Shown here: positions 1 to 6,005 of the stretch, piece by piece
How positions within the stretch are numbered: position 1 is the first letter of the stretch
Layout: each line of letters starts with the position of its first letter
From: Thermoflexales bacterium
Lineage (GTDB): Bacteria; Chloroflexota; Anaerolineae; Fen-1058
Assembly: GCA_030834835.1 (NCBI GenBank)
Contig: JAUQXD010000613.1
Location: 1-6,014, forward strand
Length of the DNA stretch: 6,014 nucleotides
Direction: 5' to 3'
Position numbers and translations under genes: made by a program
The notes under the pieces: model-generated
Database searches by the model: none
Seen by the model: the letters and a program-made list of their open reading frames with translations, nothing else
Told to the model about the DNA's origin: nothing

Positions 1-30
1 GGCTTTGGGTTTCTGTTGACGCGAATTCAT
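1..30 (-). CDS. Possible start of a further downstream gene (partial, 10 codons)
   Basis: An ATG at 30-28 overlaps the RNase H stop codon TGA (29-27) in an ATGA arrangement typical of translationally coupled genes. An AAGG Shine-Dalgarno-like block lies at 41-38, seven bases before the ATG. The frame stays open to the window edge and would read [10 protein letters not shown], a polar, basic N-terminus that cannot be assigned to a family. Every other gene junction in this operon is equally tight, which supports a real start. Ten codons are too few to be sure. Confidence 0.35.
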   Translation of the reverse strand, partial: MNSRQQKPKA

Positions 31-917
31 TCGCCGGCCTTGATCTGCTCACGCGCTAATTTTTCCGCGCGTTGAGATTCAGCGGGGCGGACTTCATCTT
101 TGAGGACATGCCACTGCACAGAGCGATTGCTCGACGCGGCGACGATGGCCTGCCAGAGTTCACGATGCTTCACAGGCTGATCGTCTTTGGTGCGCCAGTT
201 GCGCGCGGCCCAATTCTTGACCCACTGCTGCGCGCCTTGTGCCACGTAATCAGACGGGGTGTAGAGATGCACGGTTCGATCGGCGGGGGCGGCTTCCAAT
301 CCACGTCGCGCGGCCAGTAAATGCAATCGATTAGCCGAGGTTATGACTTCGTATTCGCCAAGTTCCTGTGTCTGATCATCCTGCCGAATGATCACCGCCC
401 AGCCGCCCGGTCCGGTTTGACCTCGGCACGAGACGCCCGTAAACACGTGCACCGCGGATTGATCATCCAACGGCAGCGTAGAGCGTGGAATCATGCTCAC
501 CGCCAGTTGATCGACGCGCTCATTCAGCGGATCGCCCGCGTGACCCTTGACCCAGTGCCACTCGATCTCATGGCGCTGAATAGCCTCGTCCAGCGCCATC
601 CACAAATCCTGATTCGCCACCGCTTTCTTATCGGTAGTCTGCCAGCCCTTCGCCTTCCACCGCGCGATATAGTCGGTGATGCCCGTCTGCACGTAGCGCG
701 AATCGGTGTGCAGCTGAACCTGGCACGGCTTCTTCAACGCCGTCAACGCCGCAATCACCGCCTGCAACTCCATGCGATTGTTGGTCGCGCGCGGTTCGGC
801 TCCGGTCAGAACTTTCTCGCGATCGCCAAAGCGCAGCACCGCCGCCCAGCCGCCCGGACCGGGATTGGGATCGCACGCACCATCGGTGTAGATGAGGACT
901 TCGGGGAGATCAGACAT
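27..917 (-). CDS. rnhA: Ribonuclease HI with a second, degenerate RNase H domain
   Basis: Predicted cytosolic endonuclease that cleaves the RNA strand of RNA-DNA hybrids (Okazaki primers, R-loops). Residues 7-142 form a complete type 1 RNase H domain. The catalytic set D12 (YTDGAC), E50 (NNRMEL), D72 (HTDSRYV), H126 (VKGHAG) and D136 (NERVDQLA) matches E. coli D10/E48/D70/H124/D134 with a constant offset of +2, and the Trp/Lys-rich substrate-binding handle is present at about 84-98. Residues 155-292 repeat the same fold ([15 protein letters not shown], handle [18 protein letters not shown], ending in an AEKLA helix). In this copy the catalytic positions read G161, H199, P221, E275 and E285, so it should be inactive. 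At 296 residues the protein is about twice the usual length of roughly 155. The ATG lies 11 bases after the protease stop without a clear Shine-Dalgarno, suggesting coupling. Family and active first domain are near certain; the role of the second domain is inferred. Confidence 0.95.
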   Translation of the reverse strand: MSDLPEVLIYTDGACDPNPGPGGWAAVLRFGDREKVLTGAEPRATNNRMELQAVIAALTALKKPCQVQLHTDSRYVQTGITDYIARWKAKGWQTTDKKAVANQDLWMALDEAIQRHEIEWHWVKGHAGDPLNERVDQLAVSMIPRSTLPLDDQSAVHVFTGVSCRGQTGPGGWAVIIRQDDQTQELGEYEVITSANRLHLLAARRGLEAAPADRTVHLYTPSDYVAQGAQQWVKNWAARNWRTKDDQPVKHRELWQAIVAASSNRSVQWHVLKDEVRPAESQRAEKLAREQIKAGE

Positions 918-928
918 TCCAGGGGGAT

Positions 929-1321
929 TTACTTGTCTGAGACGCCAGCGCCAATTTCCAGATGCGCCAGATCAATCAACGCACCAATTTGAAGCAAGAA
1001 ATCCAGACCTACGATTCCGTCGATCTCAAAACCGTAATCCATCGCACCGATCTCGACTTCAAAATCACGGACTTCCAAATTATCCACGGCCAGGCGATCG
1101 ATCTGTTTGGAATACACAAACTCCGCGCCACCCACGCCACGAATGCGGTGAACGATATCGGACATTTCATACTGCAAGCCAATTGCCAGCACGCTGTCGG
1201 CGGAAAATACGGTCCCGGCTGACCCCGTGTCGAGTAGCGCTTTCTCGATTTGAAGCGATTGCCCTCGATAAGTAAGCGACACTGTGATGTAGGGCAAACC
1301 GTCTTCCACGCGAATTTTCAC
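929..1321 (-). CDS. Retropepsin-like aspartic protease, single domain
   Basis: A 130-residue protein with the hallmarks of clan AA aspartic proteases. The catalytic motif ALLDTGS has Asp31 in DTGS (31-34). A Gly-rich flap-like segment (GVGGAEFVY, 62-70) follows. A second hydrophobic-hydrophobic-Gly element [10 protein letters not shown] (100-109) corresponds to the stretch before the C-terminal helix in retropepsins. A single copy of DTGS in so short a protein means it should work as a homodimer, like retroviral proteases. There is no signal peptide, membrane segment or cysteine, so it is probably cytosolic; its substrate is unknown. The start codon is GTG (1321-1319), overlapping the TGA of the upstream 86-residue protein (GTGA, 4 bases). 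A G-rich block about five bases upstream could serve as ribosome binding site. The family assignment is firm; protease activity is inferred from motifs. Confidence 0.85.
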   Translation of the reverse strand: MKIRVEDGLPYITVSLTYRGQSLQIEKALLDTGSAGTVFSADSVLAIGLQYEMSDIVHRIRGVGGAEFVYSKQIDRLAVDNLEVRDFEVEIGAMDYGFEIDGIVGLDFLLQIGALIDLAHLEIGAGVSDK

Positions 1322-1578
1322 GCCAGCCCCCGGATACCCAGCCAGCGTCGTTCGGTAATATCCAACACCGCCCGGTCAGTGTGAAAAACGTACAGCTCAC
1401 GATCAGGCGCTTCGTGGTGCAATTGAGTGTAGTTGCGCATGGCGGTCACGGAATCGGAGAATGCGCCGACCACGGCGAGCTGATCGAGTATGCGCTTGTT
1501 GGCTTCAGAGTGCGCTTTGATCGCTTCGACCAGCAACCATTGCTGCGGATAATGTTGACGAATGTCTTCCCACTGCAT
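1318..1578 (-). CDS. Small conserved-looking protein of unknown function, upstream partner of the retropepsin
   Basis: An 86-residue soluble protein that I cannot assign to a named family. It starts MQWEDIRQHYPQQW, resembling the W-E-x-I-x-x-x-YP-x-x-W opening of small proteins I recall next to retropepsin genes in Chloroflexota and cyanobacteria; this is recollection, not a search. The middle (about 16-55) looks helical. The C-terminal third has an aromatic and charged stretch (RELYVFHTDRAVL, then ERRWLGIRG). It has no signal peptide, no membrane segment and no cysteine. Reality as a gene is well supported: an excellent Shine-Dalgarno AAAGGAG seven bases before the ATG overlaps the stop codon of the cyclase gene, and the 3' end overlaps the protease start by 4 bases. 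The tight link suggests it is made with the protease, perhaps as partner, regulator or substrate; that role is inference only. Confidence 0.75.
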   Translation of the reverse strand: MQWEDIRQHYPQQWLLVEAIKAHSEANKRILDQLAVVGAFSDSVTAMRNYTQLHHEAPDRELYVFHTDRAVLDITERRWLGIRGLA

Positions 1579-1585
1579 GTCGCGA

Positions 1586-1592
1586 CTCCTTT
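1586..1592 (-). promoter_or_regulatory. Strong ribosome binding site overlapping the cyclase stop codon
   Basis: The minus strand reads AAAGGAG, with seven bases to the ATG at 1578. Its first two bases fall inside the TAA stop of the cyclase gene (1593-1591). This is the best Shine-Dalgarno in the window and fixes the start of the 86-residue protein. It implies robust independent initiation, plus possible handover of ribosomes from the cyclase gene. Confidence 0.75.
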
Positions 1593-3396
1593 ACTTCAAA
1601 CCGATCACTTCCCACACCGCTTCCGGCACCGCGCGGCCTTTCACTTGCAGCGGCGGCAGTTCCAGCACCATGATCTGATCTTTCACCAGTTCATACGCGG
1701 CCAGGCTGATGAGGATTTGTCCGCCTTTCGCGTTCTCTTGCAGGCGCTTGGCATAGTTCACCGCGTCACCGATGGCCGTATAGTTGCGCTGTTTTTCGGT
1801 ACCGATGTTGCCGACGACGGCCTCGCCCGCGTTGATGCCCACGCCAAAATTCAACTGGCGTTCGGCCCCAACCTGCGCGTGAAATTCGCCGATGGCTTGC
1901 TGCATCTTCAGCGCGGCTTTCACGGCGCGCAGCGTGTACTGCGTCTGATCGAGCGGCACGTTAAACAGGCCCATCACGGCATCGCCCATGAATTTATCCA
2001 GCACACCGTCAAACGCCAGCACTGAATCGGCCGCCATCGCCAGATACGAATTCAGCACTTCCACCAACTCTTCTGGCCCGAGTCGTTCGCTGAACGTAGT
2101 AAAGCCGCGAATATCCGCAAACAAAATCGAGAGAGGCTTGCGCACGCCGCCCAGCTTCAACTGCGACGGATCGCGCAGCAGCTGCTCCACCACGGCGGGC
2201 GGCGCATAGCGCATAAACGTCTCTTTGATGAAGCGCTGATCCGCTTCCAGCCGCCGCTTCTCGGTCAAGTCGTCCAGCACAATCGCCACGCCCGACACGG
2301 TTTGATCCGCGCCGCCGCGCAGCGGCGCAAAATTCATGCTCAACTCTACGGCCCCGCGCAGCGGCAAATCGCGTTCCAGTTCACGCGCGATGACATTGTG
2401 CTGCTGCTTCACTTCGTCGATCCACGGCTGTAGATCGAGCGCGATGGGCAGCGTCTGCTGATACAACTGTTCAACCACTTGCTGATTAGACACGCCCAGA
2501 ATGGTCTCGGCCGCCCGATTGAACATCGTCACCCGATCGTCCAGATCGGTGGTGATGACGCCGGACGTGATCGATTCAAACACGTTGTCCATCAGATCGC
2601 GCATCACCGTAATCGCGGCCAGCTGCTGGCGCACGCGATCGAACAGGCGCGCATTCTCGATCGCCAGCGCGGCCTGATTGGCAAACGCGGCCAGCATGTC
2701 GCGATCGCGCTCATTGAACAGGCCGGTCTTGATGCGGTTGTCGACATAGATCACACCCGTCACCTGATCACGCACCAGCATGGGCACACACAGGATGCTG
2801 CGCAGGCTGTAGGCCACCACGCTCTCCTGCGCAGCAAAGCGTGGATCGGCCTGCGCGTTCGTCGTCGCGATCGGGCGCCCATCGGCTGCCACCTGTTCCA
2901 CGATCGTCCAGCTGACGGCGAACTCGCTGTGGCGCAGCGTCGCCCGATCGACATTGCGGGCGACACGCACATCCAGTTCCCCGGTCGTCTCATCCTTCAG
3001 CATCAGGAAACTGCGCTCGGCCCCGGTCAGTTGAATGATGCGATCCATCACCTGATTCAACACATCCGACAGTTCCAGCGTGGAATTAACAGCCTGACCG
3101 ACTTCGTACAACGCCTGCAGCGCCTGGCGTTCGTGCGCCAGCGCATCAACCGCCGTCTGAAAGCGCGGCATCAGGCTCTGAATTTTCAGCAGCGTCTGCT
3201 GCGCTTTGATGACATCGGGCGCGGCGCTTAACCGCGTCAGCACGGCTGCCTGCTGATGCAGCTGCGCATTGAGTTCGATCAGCAGCGCCGACAGATCGCC
3301 CTGCGCAATGGCGGTGCGGAGCATCAAGGTTGAATCGGTCCCGCCAGACGACAGGGATTGTTTCATAGCCGATGTGAGTGAGGTCGGCGAGGTCAT
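1591..3396 (-). CDS. Class III adenylate cyclase with GAF and PAS sensor domains
   Basis: A 601-residue cytosolic enzyme predicted to make cAMP from ATP. Order of parts: polar N-terminus with helical, coiled-coil-like segments (about 28-98); GAF domain (about 107-250, ending ANQAALAIENARLF); PAS domain (about 263-385, with GVITTDLDDRV and NRAAETILGV); class III cyclase domain (about 395-600). The cyclase keeps both metal-binding aspartates, D428 (LFADIRGF) and D472 (KFMGDAVM); the adenine-selecting pair K468 and T540 (NYTAIGD), the Lys/Thr combination of class IIIb adenylate rather than guanylate cyclases; and the transition-state residues N547 and R551. It should therefore be active, as a homodimer. 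No membrane segments are seen, so input comes from cytosolic ligands or partners of GAF/PAS; the ligand is unknown. The ATG at 3396 has AAGG seven bases upstream. The next Met (residue 11) lacks a ribosome binding site, so the longer start was chosen. Confidence 0.93.
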   Translation of the reverse strand: MTSPTSLTSAMKQSLSSGGTDSTLMLRTAIAQGDLSALLIELNAQLHQQAAVLTRLSAAPDVIKAQQTLLKIQSLMPRFQTAVDALAHERQALQALYEVGQAVNSTLELSDVLNQVMDRIIQLTGAERSFLMLKDETTGELDVRVARNVDRATLRHSEFAVSWTIVEQVAADGRPIATTNAQADPRFAAQESVVAYSLRSILCVPMLVRDQVTGVIYVDNRIKTGLFNERDRDMLAAFANQAALAIENARLFDRVRQQLAAITVMRDLMDNVFESITSGVITTDLDDRVTMFNRAAETILGVSNQQVVEQLYQQTLPIALDLQPWIDEVKQQHNVIARELERDLPLRGAVELSMNFAPLRGGADQTVSGVAIVLDDLTEKRRLEADQRFIKETFMRYAPPAVVEQLLRDPSQLKLGGVRKPLSILFADIRGFTTFSERLGPEELVEVLNSYLAMAADSVLAFDGVLDKFMGDAVMGLFNVPLDQTQYTLRAVKAALKMQQAIGEFHAQVGAERQLNFGVGINAGEAVVGNIGTEKQRNYTAIGDAVNYAKRLQENAKGGQILISLAAYELVKDQIMVLELPPLQVKGRAVPEAVWEVIGLK

Positions 3397-3400
3397 GGTG

Positions 3401-3407
3401 CCGCCTT
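3401..3407 (-). promoter_or_regulatory. Ribosome binding site of the cyclase gene
   Basis: The minus strand reads AAGGCGG, four bases before the ATG at 3396 (seven bases from the AAGG core). It favours this ATG over the in-frame Met 10 codons later. Confidence 0.5.
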
Positions 3408-3425
3408 GAAGGTGAGTTGCCGTCG

Positions 3426-3431
3426 ATTATA
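3426..3431 (-). promoter_or_regulatory. Candidate -10 box (TATAAT) for the cyclase operon
   Basis: A perfect TATAAT on the minus strand lies four bases after the T-run of the preceding terminator. It would place the transcript start near 3419 and give a 5' leader of about 23 bases. No good -35 element exists at 16-18 bases. The only similar block, TCGACA at 3450-3445, is just 13 bases away and inside the terminator stem. The box is plausible because a terminated upstream gene leaves the cyclase operon in need of its own promoter, but chance occurrence is possible. Confidence 0.4.
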
Positions 3432-3435
3432 CAAC

Positions 3436-3467
3436 AAAAAAACCTGTCGAGCTTATGGCTCGACAGG
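3436..3467 (-). terminator. Intrinsic terminator of the transglutaminase gene
   Basis: A perfect 10-base-pair stem (arms 3458-3467 and 3443-3452, CCTGTCGAGC on the minus strand) closes a five-base loop CATAA (3457-3453). Seven T residues follow on the minus strand (3442-3436). The stop codon TAA of the transglutaminase gene lies in the loop, and the 5' arm encodes its last residues (PVEP). Stem strength and T-run make this a textbook rho-independent terminator for minus-strand transcription. Confidence 0.88.
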
Positions 3468-5807
3468 CTGATTGCGGCGGGAACTCCGACGGAAAATTCG
3501 GCGAAGCGAGGGCAGTGAACGAGGCAGGCGGCGCTTGAAGCCCGCCCACCACATTGGCCCGCGCAGACTATGCCAGGTGAGCTGCGCCTCCAACGGCTCC
3601 GGCTCGCCGCGTCCATAGCGCTCGTGCACGTACAGGTTCGCCACGCGCTCAATCGCGGGTTCGTTGTGCGGCATGATCTTGCTCAACGCCTGGGCCTGCT
3701 CATACGGCGTCTGCCACGGCGACAACTTCACCCGCAGCCAGCGCGCCATGCGCGCCATGCGCGCAAAGGCCCACTCGCCGCCGCGCTGCGCGCGTTTGCC
3801 GCTGCCGCGCGCTTCATAGATATACATCGCTGCTACAATCACCAGCACCACTACGACCAACGCAACAGCCCCGATGATCCACGGCCACGGTGAAGGTGCC
3901 TGCGCAGCTGGAACGTTGTCGGGCAGGTCTAGCGGGCTGGCCGGCCCTAGCAGCGGATCAAACTCCTCATCTTCCGGGATGCGGCTGCCGAATTGTCGTT
4001 CGCGATCTGCGGCATTCCGCTCGGCGTCAGACAGACCATTGGAAGTTGACGGTTGCAAGCGCACCAGTGAGGGTTGACTGGCGGTCGGTTCAAACTGCAC
4101 CCAACCGTACTGCGGAAAATAGATCTCGGCCCAGGTGTGCGCGTTAAACTGAAAAACCTGATACACGCCGCGCGTTGAATCCAGTGTGCCCTGCGTGTAG
4201 CCGGTGGCGATGCGCGCCGGAATGCCCAGTGACCGCGCCATGACGGCCATCGCCGACGCGTAGTAATCGCAATAACCTTCCTTGACATCAAACAGCACGT
4301 AGTCCACCCCGTCAACGCCGGGCGACGGGGCCAGGATTTTCTCGTTGTACTTGATCTGCGTGCGCAGCCAGAATTCCAGCGCGCTGGCTTGATCAAACGA
4401 ATTAGTCGCTCCGGCTTCAGTCACGATCTGCCGCGCTAACTGCTGCACTCGATCAGGCAGAGAGTTGGGCAGCTGCAAATAGCGCTGGCGAATGGAGGCC
4501 GGATAATCCGTGCCCGCACTGCGCAATTGCGCGATATTCGCCACGCTGGACAACGATGTAACCTGATAGGAATCGCCAGCGCTCAGGGGATTGATCACCG
4601 TCCACATCGAGACATCCGGCGCGCCGCTCGCGGCGACTCCCGCGGCCTCGATCGGATACGTTTCCACCCACGCGGCCCGATCGACCGCGGCCGCCTGGGG
4701 CGCGGCAAAGACCAAGGTGTTATTCGGAAAGAAGACGGTAAAGGTTTGCGTCACCAGGGACCGCTGATCAAATTGCCCCTCAAACGGCCGCTCGTTCGGA
4801 TCAACGGCCAGGCGCGTCGTGTCGGAACTTTGAAAGGCCGTGCCCGTGTATTCATCATAAACCACGGCTTGCCAGTAGCGGGCTTCCGGCGCTTTCACTT
4901 CCATGACCAGTTCATTGCCCAGATTGCGCTGGCCCAACAAAGCGAGCGTGCGCCCAAAAGGATTGGCAAAGGCCATGCCATTCGGTTGCAGGCCACTGAA
5001 CAGACGATTGAACGATTCTTCAATCGATCGGACGGGGCGACTCACCTGCCGCCACAGATCGCCGATCTGCGGCGCGCCCAACACAGTGGGCGCCACCGCC
5101 CCAAACAGCAGCGCCGCAATGGCAATGCTGGAGCCGATTTGCAGGAAGTCCCGTTTGATTTCGGGGTTATAGCGGACGCGGCTGAATTGCCAGCGTTCGG
5201 CCTGTTTCAGCGTGTACATGCGCGCGGCGTAGATCAGCACACAAAACAAATAGGCAATCACCAGCAAATACAGCGACTGCGGCCCGCCATAGTAGTAGGT
5301 GTTGATTAACAACGCGACGCCGGCCGGCGCCACGGCGCGCCACATGCGCGGCTGGCGGAACGTGTTCCACACCGCCAGATACGTGATCAACCAAAACGCG
5401 GCCCCCAAGAACAGCAAGAAGATCGTGTTGTCCGTGCCGACGCCGCCGCTGATCACGGCCTCGCCCCAGATGTAAATGTGCTCGCCCAATCGCACAATCA
5501 TATGCCGCAGCGTATCGAGCGCCGTCCAGCCGTAGACCTTGTCCGGCATTTGATCCAGCGCGATGAGCGTCACCCAGATCACGCCATACGATACCATGAT
5601 CAAGTGCGCGATCCGCGCTCGCCATGGCCGCGAGACAACGATCGTGCCCAGCGCCAGCGCCGCGACGACCGTCAGGCCCAGCAAGTCAAGGCGCGGCATC
5701 CACTCCGCCGACGCGATACTCCAGGCCGCGCTAAATACGACGCTGCCGATCAAGATCAGTGCGAGACGATCAATGGGATAATGACGACGATGAGTTGATT
5801 GAGTCAT
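3453..5807 (-). CDS. TgpA-type membrane protein with external transglutaminase-like domain
   Basis: A 784-residue membrane protein. Seven hydrophobic segments (about 15-33, 41-58, 66-85, 127-147, 157-173, 178-197, 223-244) lead to a large external region. The transglutaminase-like core (about 470-577) has Cys513 in KEGYCDYYAS, His557 in NAHTWAEIY and Glu573 in QFEPTAS. A Pro/Asp/Glu-rich linker (about 600-640), an eighth membrane segment (642-663) and a cytoplasmic DUF4129-like region (about 697-735, YEQAQALS and VANLYVHERYGRG) follow. Positively charged loops (RPWRAR, RQPRMWR, 201-219) fit an N-in, C-in topology with the catalytic domain outside. The family is linked to cell-envelope work and often sits with MoxR ATPase and DUF58 genes, none of which are in this window. 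The third catalytic position is Glu where Asp (FDPT) is usual. The C-terminal tail 757-778 is very Arg-rich. The ATG lacks a Shine-Dalgarno, but an in-frame TAG seven codons upstream and the first membrane segment at residue 15 fix this start. Confidence 0.92.
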   Translation of the reverse strand: MTQSTHRRHYPIDRLALILIGSVVFSAAWSIASAEWMPRLDLLGLTVVAALALGTIVVSRPWRARIAHLIMVSYGVIWVTLIALDQMPDKVYGWTALDTLRHMIVRLGEHIYIWGEAVISGGVGTDNTIFLLFLGAAFWLITYLAVWNTFRQPRMWRAVAPAGVALLINTYYYGGPQSLYLLVIAYLFCVLIYAARMYTLKQAERWQFSRVRYNPEIKRDFLQIGSSIAIAALLFGAVAPTVLGAPQIGDLWRQVSRPVRSIEESFNRLFSGLQPNGMAFANPFGRTLALLGQRNLGNELVMEVKAPEARYWQAVVYDEYTGTAFQSSDTTRLAVDPNERPFEGQFDQRSLVTQTFTVFFPNNTLVFAAPQAAAVDRAAWVETYPIEAAGVAASGAPDVSMWTVINPLSAGDSYQVTSLSSVANIAQLRSAGTDYPASIRQRYLQLPNSLPDRVQQLARQIVTEAGATNSFDQASALEFWLRTQIKYNEKILAPSPGVDGVDYVLFDVKEGYCDYYASAMAVMARSLGIPARIATGYTQGTLDSTRGVYQVFQFNAHTWAEIYFPQYGWVQFEPTASQPSLVRLQPSTSNGLSDAERNAADRERQFGSRIPEDEEFDPLLGPASPLDLPDNVPAAQAPSPWPWIIGAVALVVVVLVIVAAMYIYEARGSGKRAQRGGEWAFARMARMARWLRVKLSPWQTPYEQAQALSKIMPHNEPAIERVANLYVHERYGRGEPEPLEAQLTWHSLRGPMWWAGFKRRLPRSLPSLRRIFRRSSRRNQPVEP
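3742..3764. repeat. Short 9-base tandem repeat inside the transglutaminase gene
   Basis: The unit CGCGCCATG occurs twice (3742-3750 and 3751-3759), followed by a partial third copy. It keeps the reading frame and encodes the ARMARMAR run at about residues 682-689, just after the last membrane segment. It is probably a small in-frame slippage product in the basic juxtamembrane region. Confidence 0.6.
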
Positions 5808-5846
5808 GGCCTGGCTGCCAGTTAGCTAAGAGGAAGACGACTGTTG

Positions 5847-5860
5847 TGCGTAAATACGCA
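5847..5860. repeat. 14-base palindrome in the transglutaminase 5' leader, candidate operator
   Basis: TGCGTA and TACGCA arms (5847-5852, 5855-5860) flank AA. The palindrome sits within a looser symmetric region bounded by TTGTG (5844-5848) and CACAA (5869-5873). A partial direct copy TGCGT lies at 5864-5868. Relative to the predicted transcript start near 5879 it spans about +20 to +33, where a repressor could block the promoter or early elongation, or where the RNA could form a small hairpin. No known regulator site was recognised. Confidence 0.4.
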
Positions 5861-5885
5861 GGCTGCGTCACAAAAGTTCATTTTG

Positions 5886-5914
5886 ATTGTATCTGCTGCG
5901 GCGGCGGTCGTCAA
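5886..5914 (-). promoter_or_regulatory. Sigma70-type promoter of the transglutaminase gene
   Basis: On the minus strand, -35 TTGACG (5914-5909) and -10 TACAAT (5891-5886) each match five of six consensus bases and are separated by exactly 17 bases (5908-5892). Transcription would start near 5879, giving a leader of about 72 bases before the ATG at 5807. The spacer is GC-rich, which makes the AT-rich -10 stand out. Confidence 0.6.
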
Positions 5915-5949
5915 CGTGATGTAAGCAAGGGCATTGCTGTTTGCGACAA

Positions 5950-5965
5950 TTGAGAGCGCTCCCAA
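5950..5965. repeat. Inverted repeat centred on GAGCGCTC upstream of the promoter
   Basis: The perfect 8-base palindrome GAGCGCTC (5954-5961) is flanked by TTG (5950-5952) and CAA (5963-5965), giving a 16-base symmetric site with one mismatched pair. Its centre lies about 78 bases upstream of the predicted transcript start, a position suited to an activator. Chance is possible. Confidence 0.25.
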
Positions 5966-5973
5966 CAATCTCG

Positions 5974-6005
5974 TAGCCAAACCCTTAAAAATCCGATTTT
6001 GGCTA
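5974..6005. repeat. Nested inverted repeats near the window edge
   Basis: TAGCCAAA (5974-5981) and TTTGGCTA (5998-6005) form 8-base arms around 16 bases. An overlapping smaller symmetric element AAAATC-C-GATTTT lies at 5988-6000. No T-run follows on either strand in the way needed for a clear terminator. It could be the weak 3' structure of the gene upstream of the window or a regulator site for the transglutaminase promoter. Confidence 0.25.

Noticed and set aside
917..929. Retropepsin-like protease next to an RNase H with a connection-like degenerate domain, suggesting remains of a retroelement pol region
   Set aside because: The gene order at 27-1321 lacks any reverse transcriptase or integrase, there are no long terminal repeats, and both proteins match cellular bacterial families with intact, separately started genes. 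The resemblance is most likely coincidence.
321..2025. Plus-strand open frames at 321-992, 892-1275 and 1381-2025
   Set aside because: They run across several firmly supported minus-strand genes and have the low-complexity basic composition of shadow frames.
819..2708. GCGATCGC octamers as evidence of a cyanobacterial HIP1-rich genome
   Set aside because: Only two copies were found in 6 kb, too few for a HIP1-rich genome. They fit the general excess of GATC.
2647..3078. Possible cAMP-binding GAF domain (NKFDE motif) in the cyclase, as in autoregulated cyanobacterial cyclases
   Set aside because: Only N220, F227 and D231 fit, and these are common in GAF domains generally. The Lys and Glu of the motif are replaced by Arg, so ligand identity cannot be claimed.
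2479..3231. Plus-strand open frame of 250 codons
   Set aside because: It lies entirely antisense to the cyclase gene, has an Arg/His/Gln-rich composition typical of reverse-frame reading of GC-rich genes, and shows no domain.
4527..5309. Plus-strand open frame of 260 codons
   Set aside because: It is antisense to the transglutaminase gene, Arg/Gly/His-rich, and has no recognisable motif or ribosome binding site context.
5759..5953. Plus-strand 64-codon frame with a CICCGGG cysteine cluster
   Set aside because: It begins inside the transglutaminase gene, crosses its start and promoter, and the Cys/Gly run comes from the GC-rich promoter spacer. No family match is evident.
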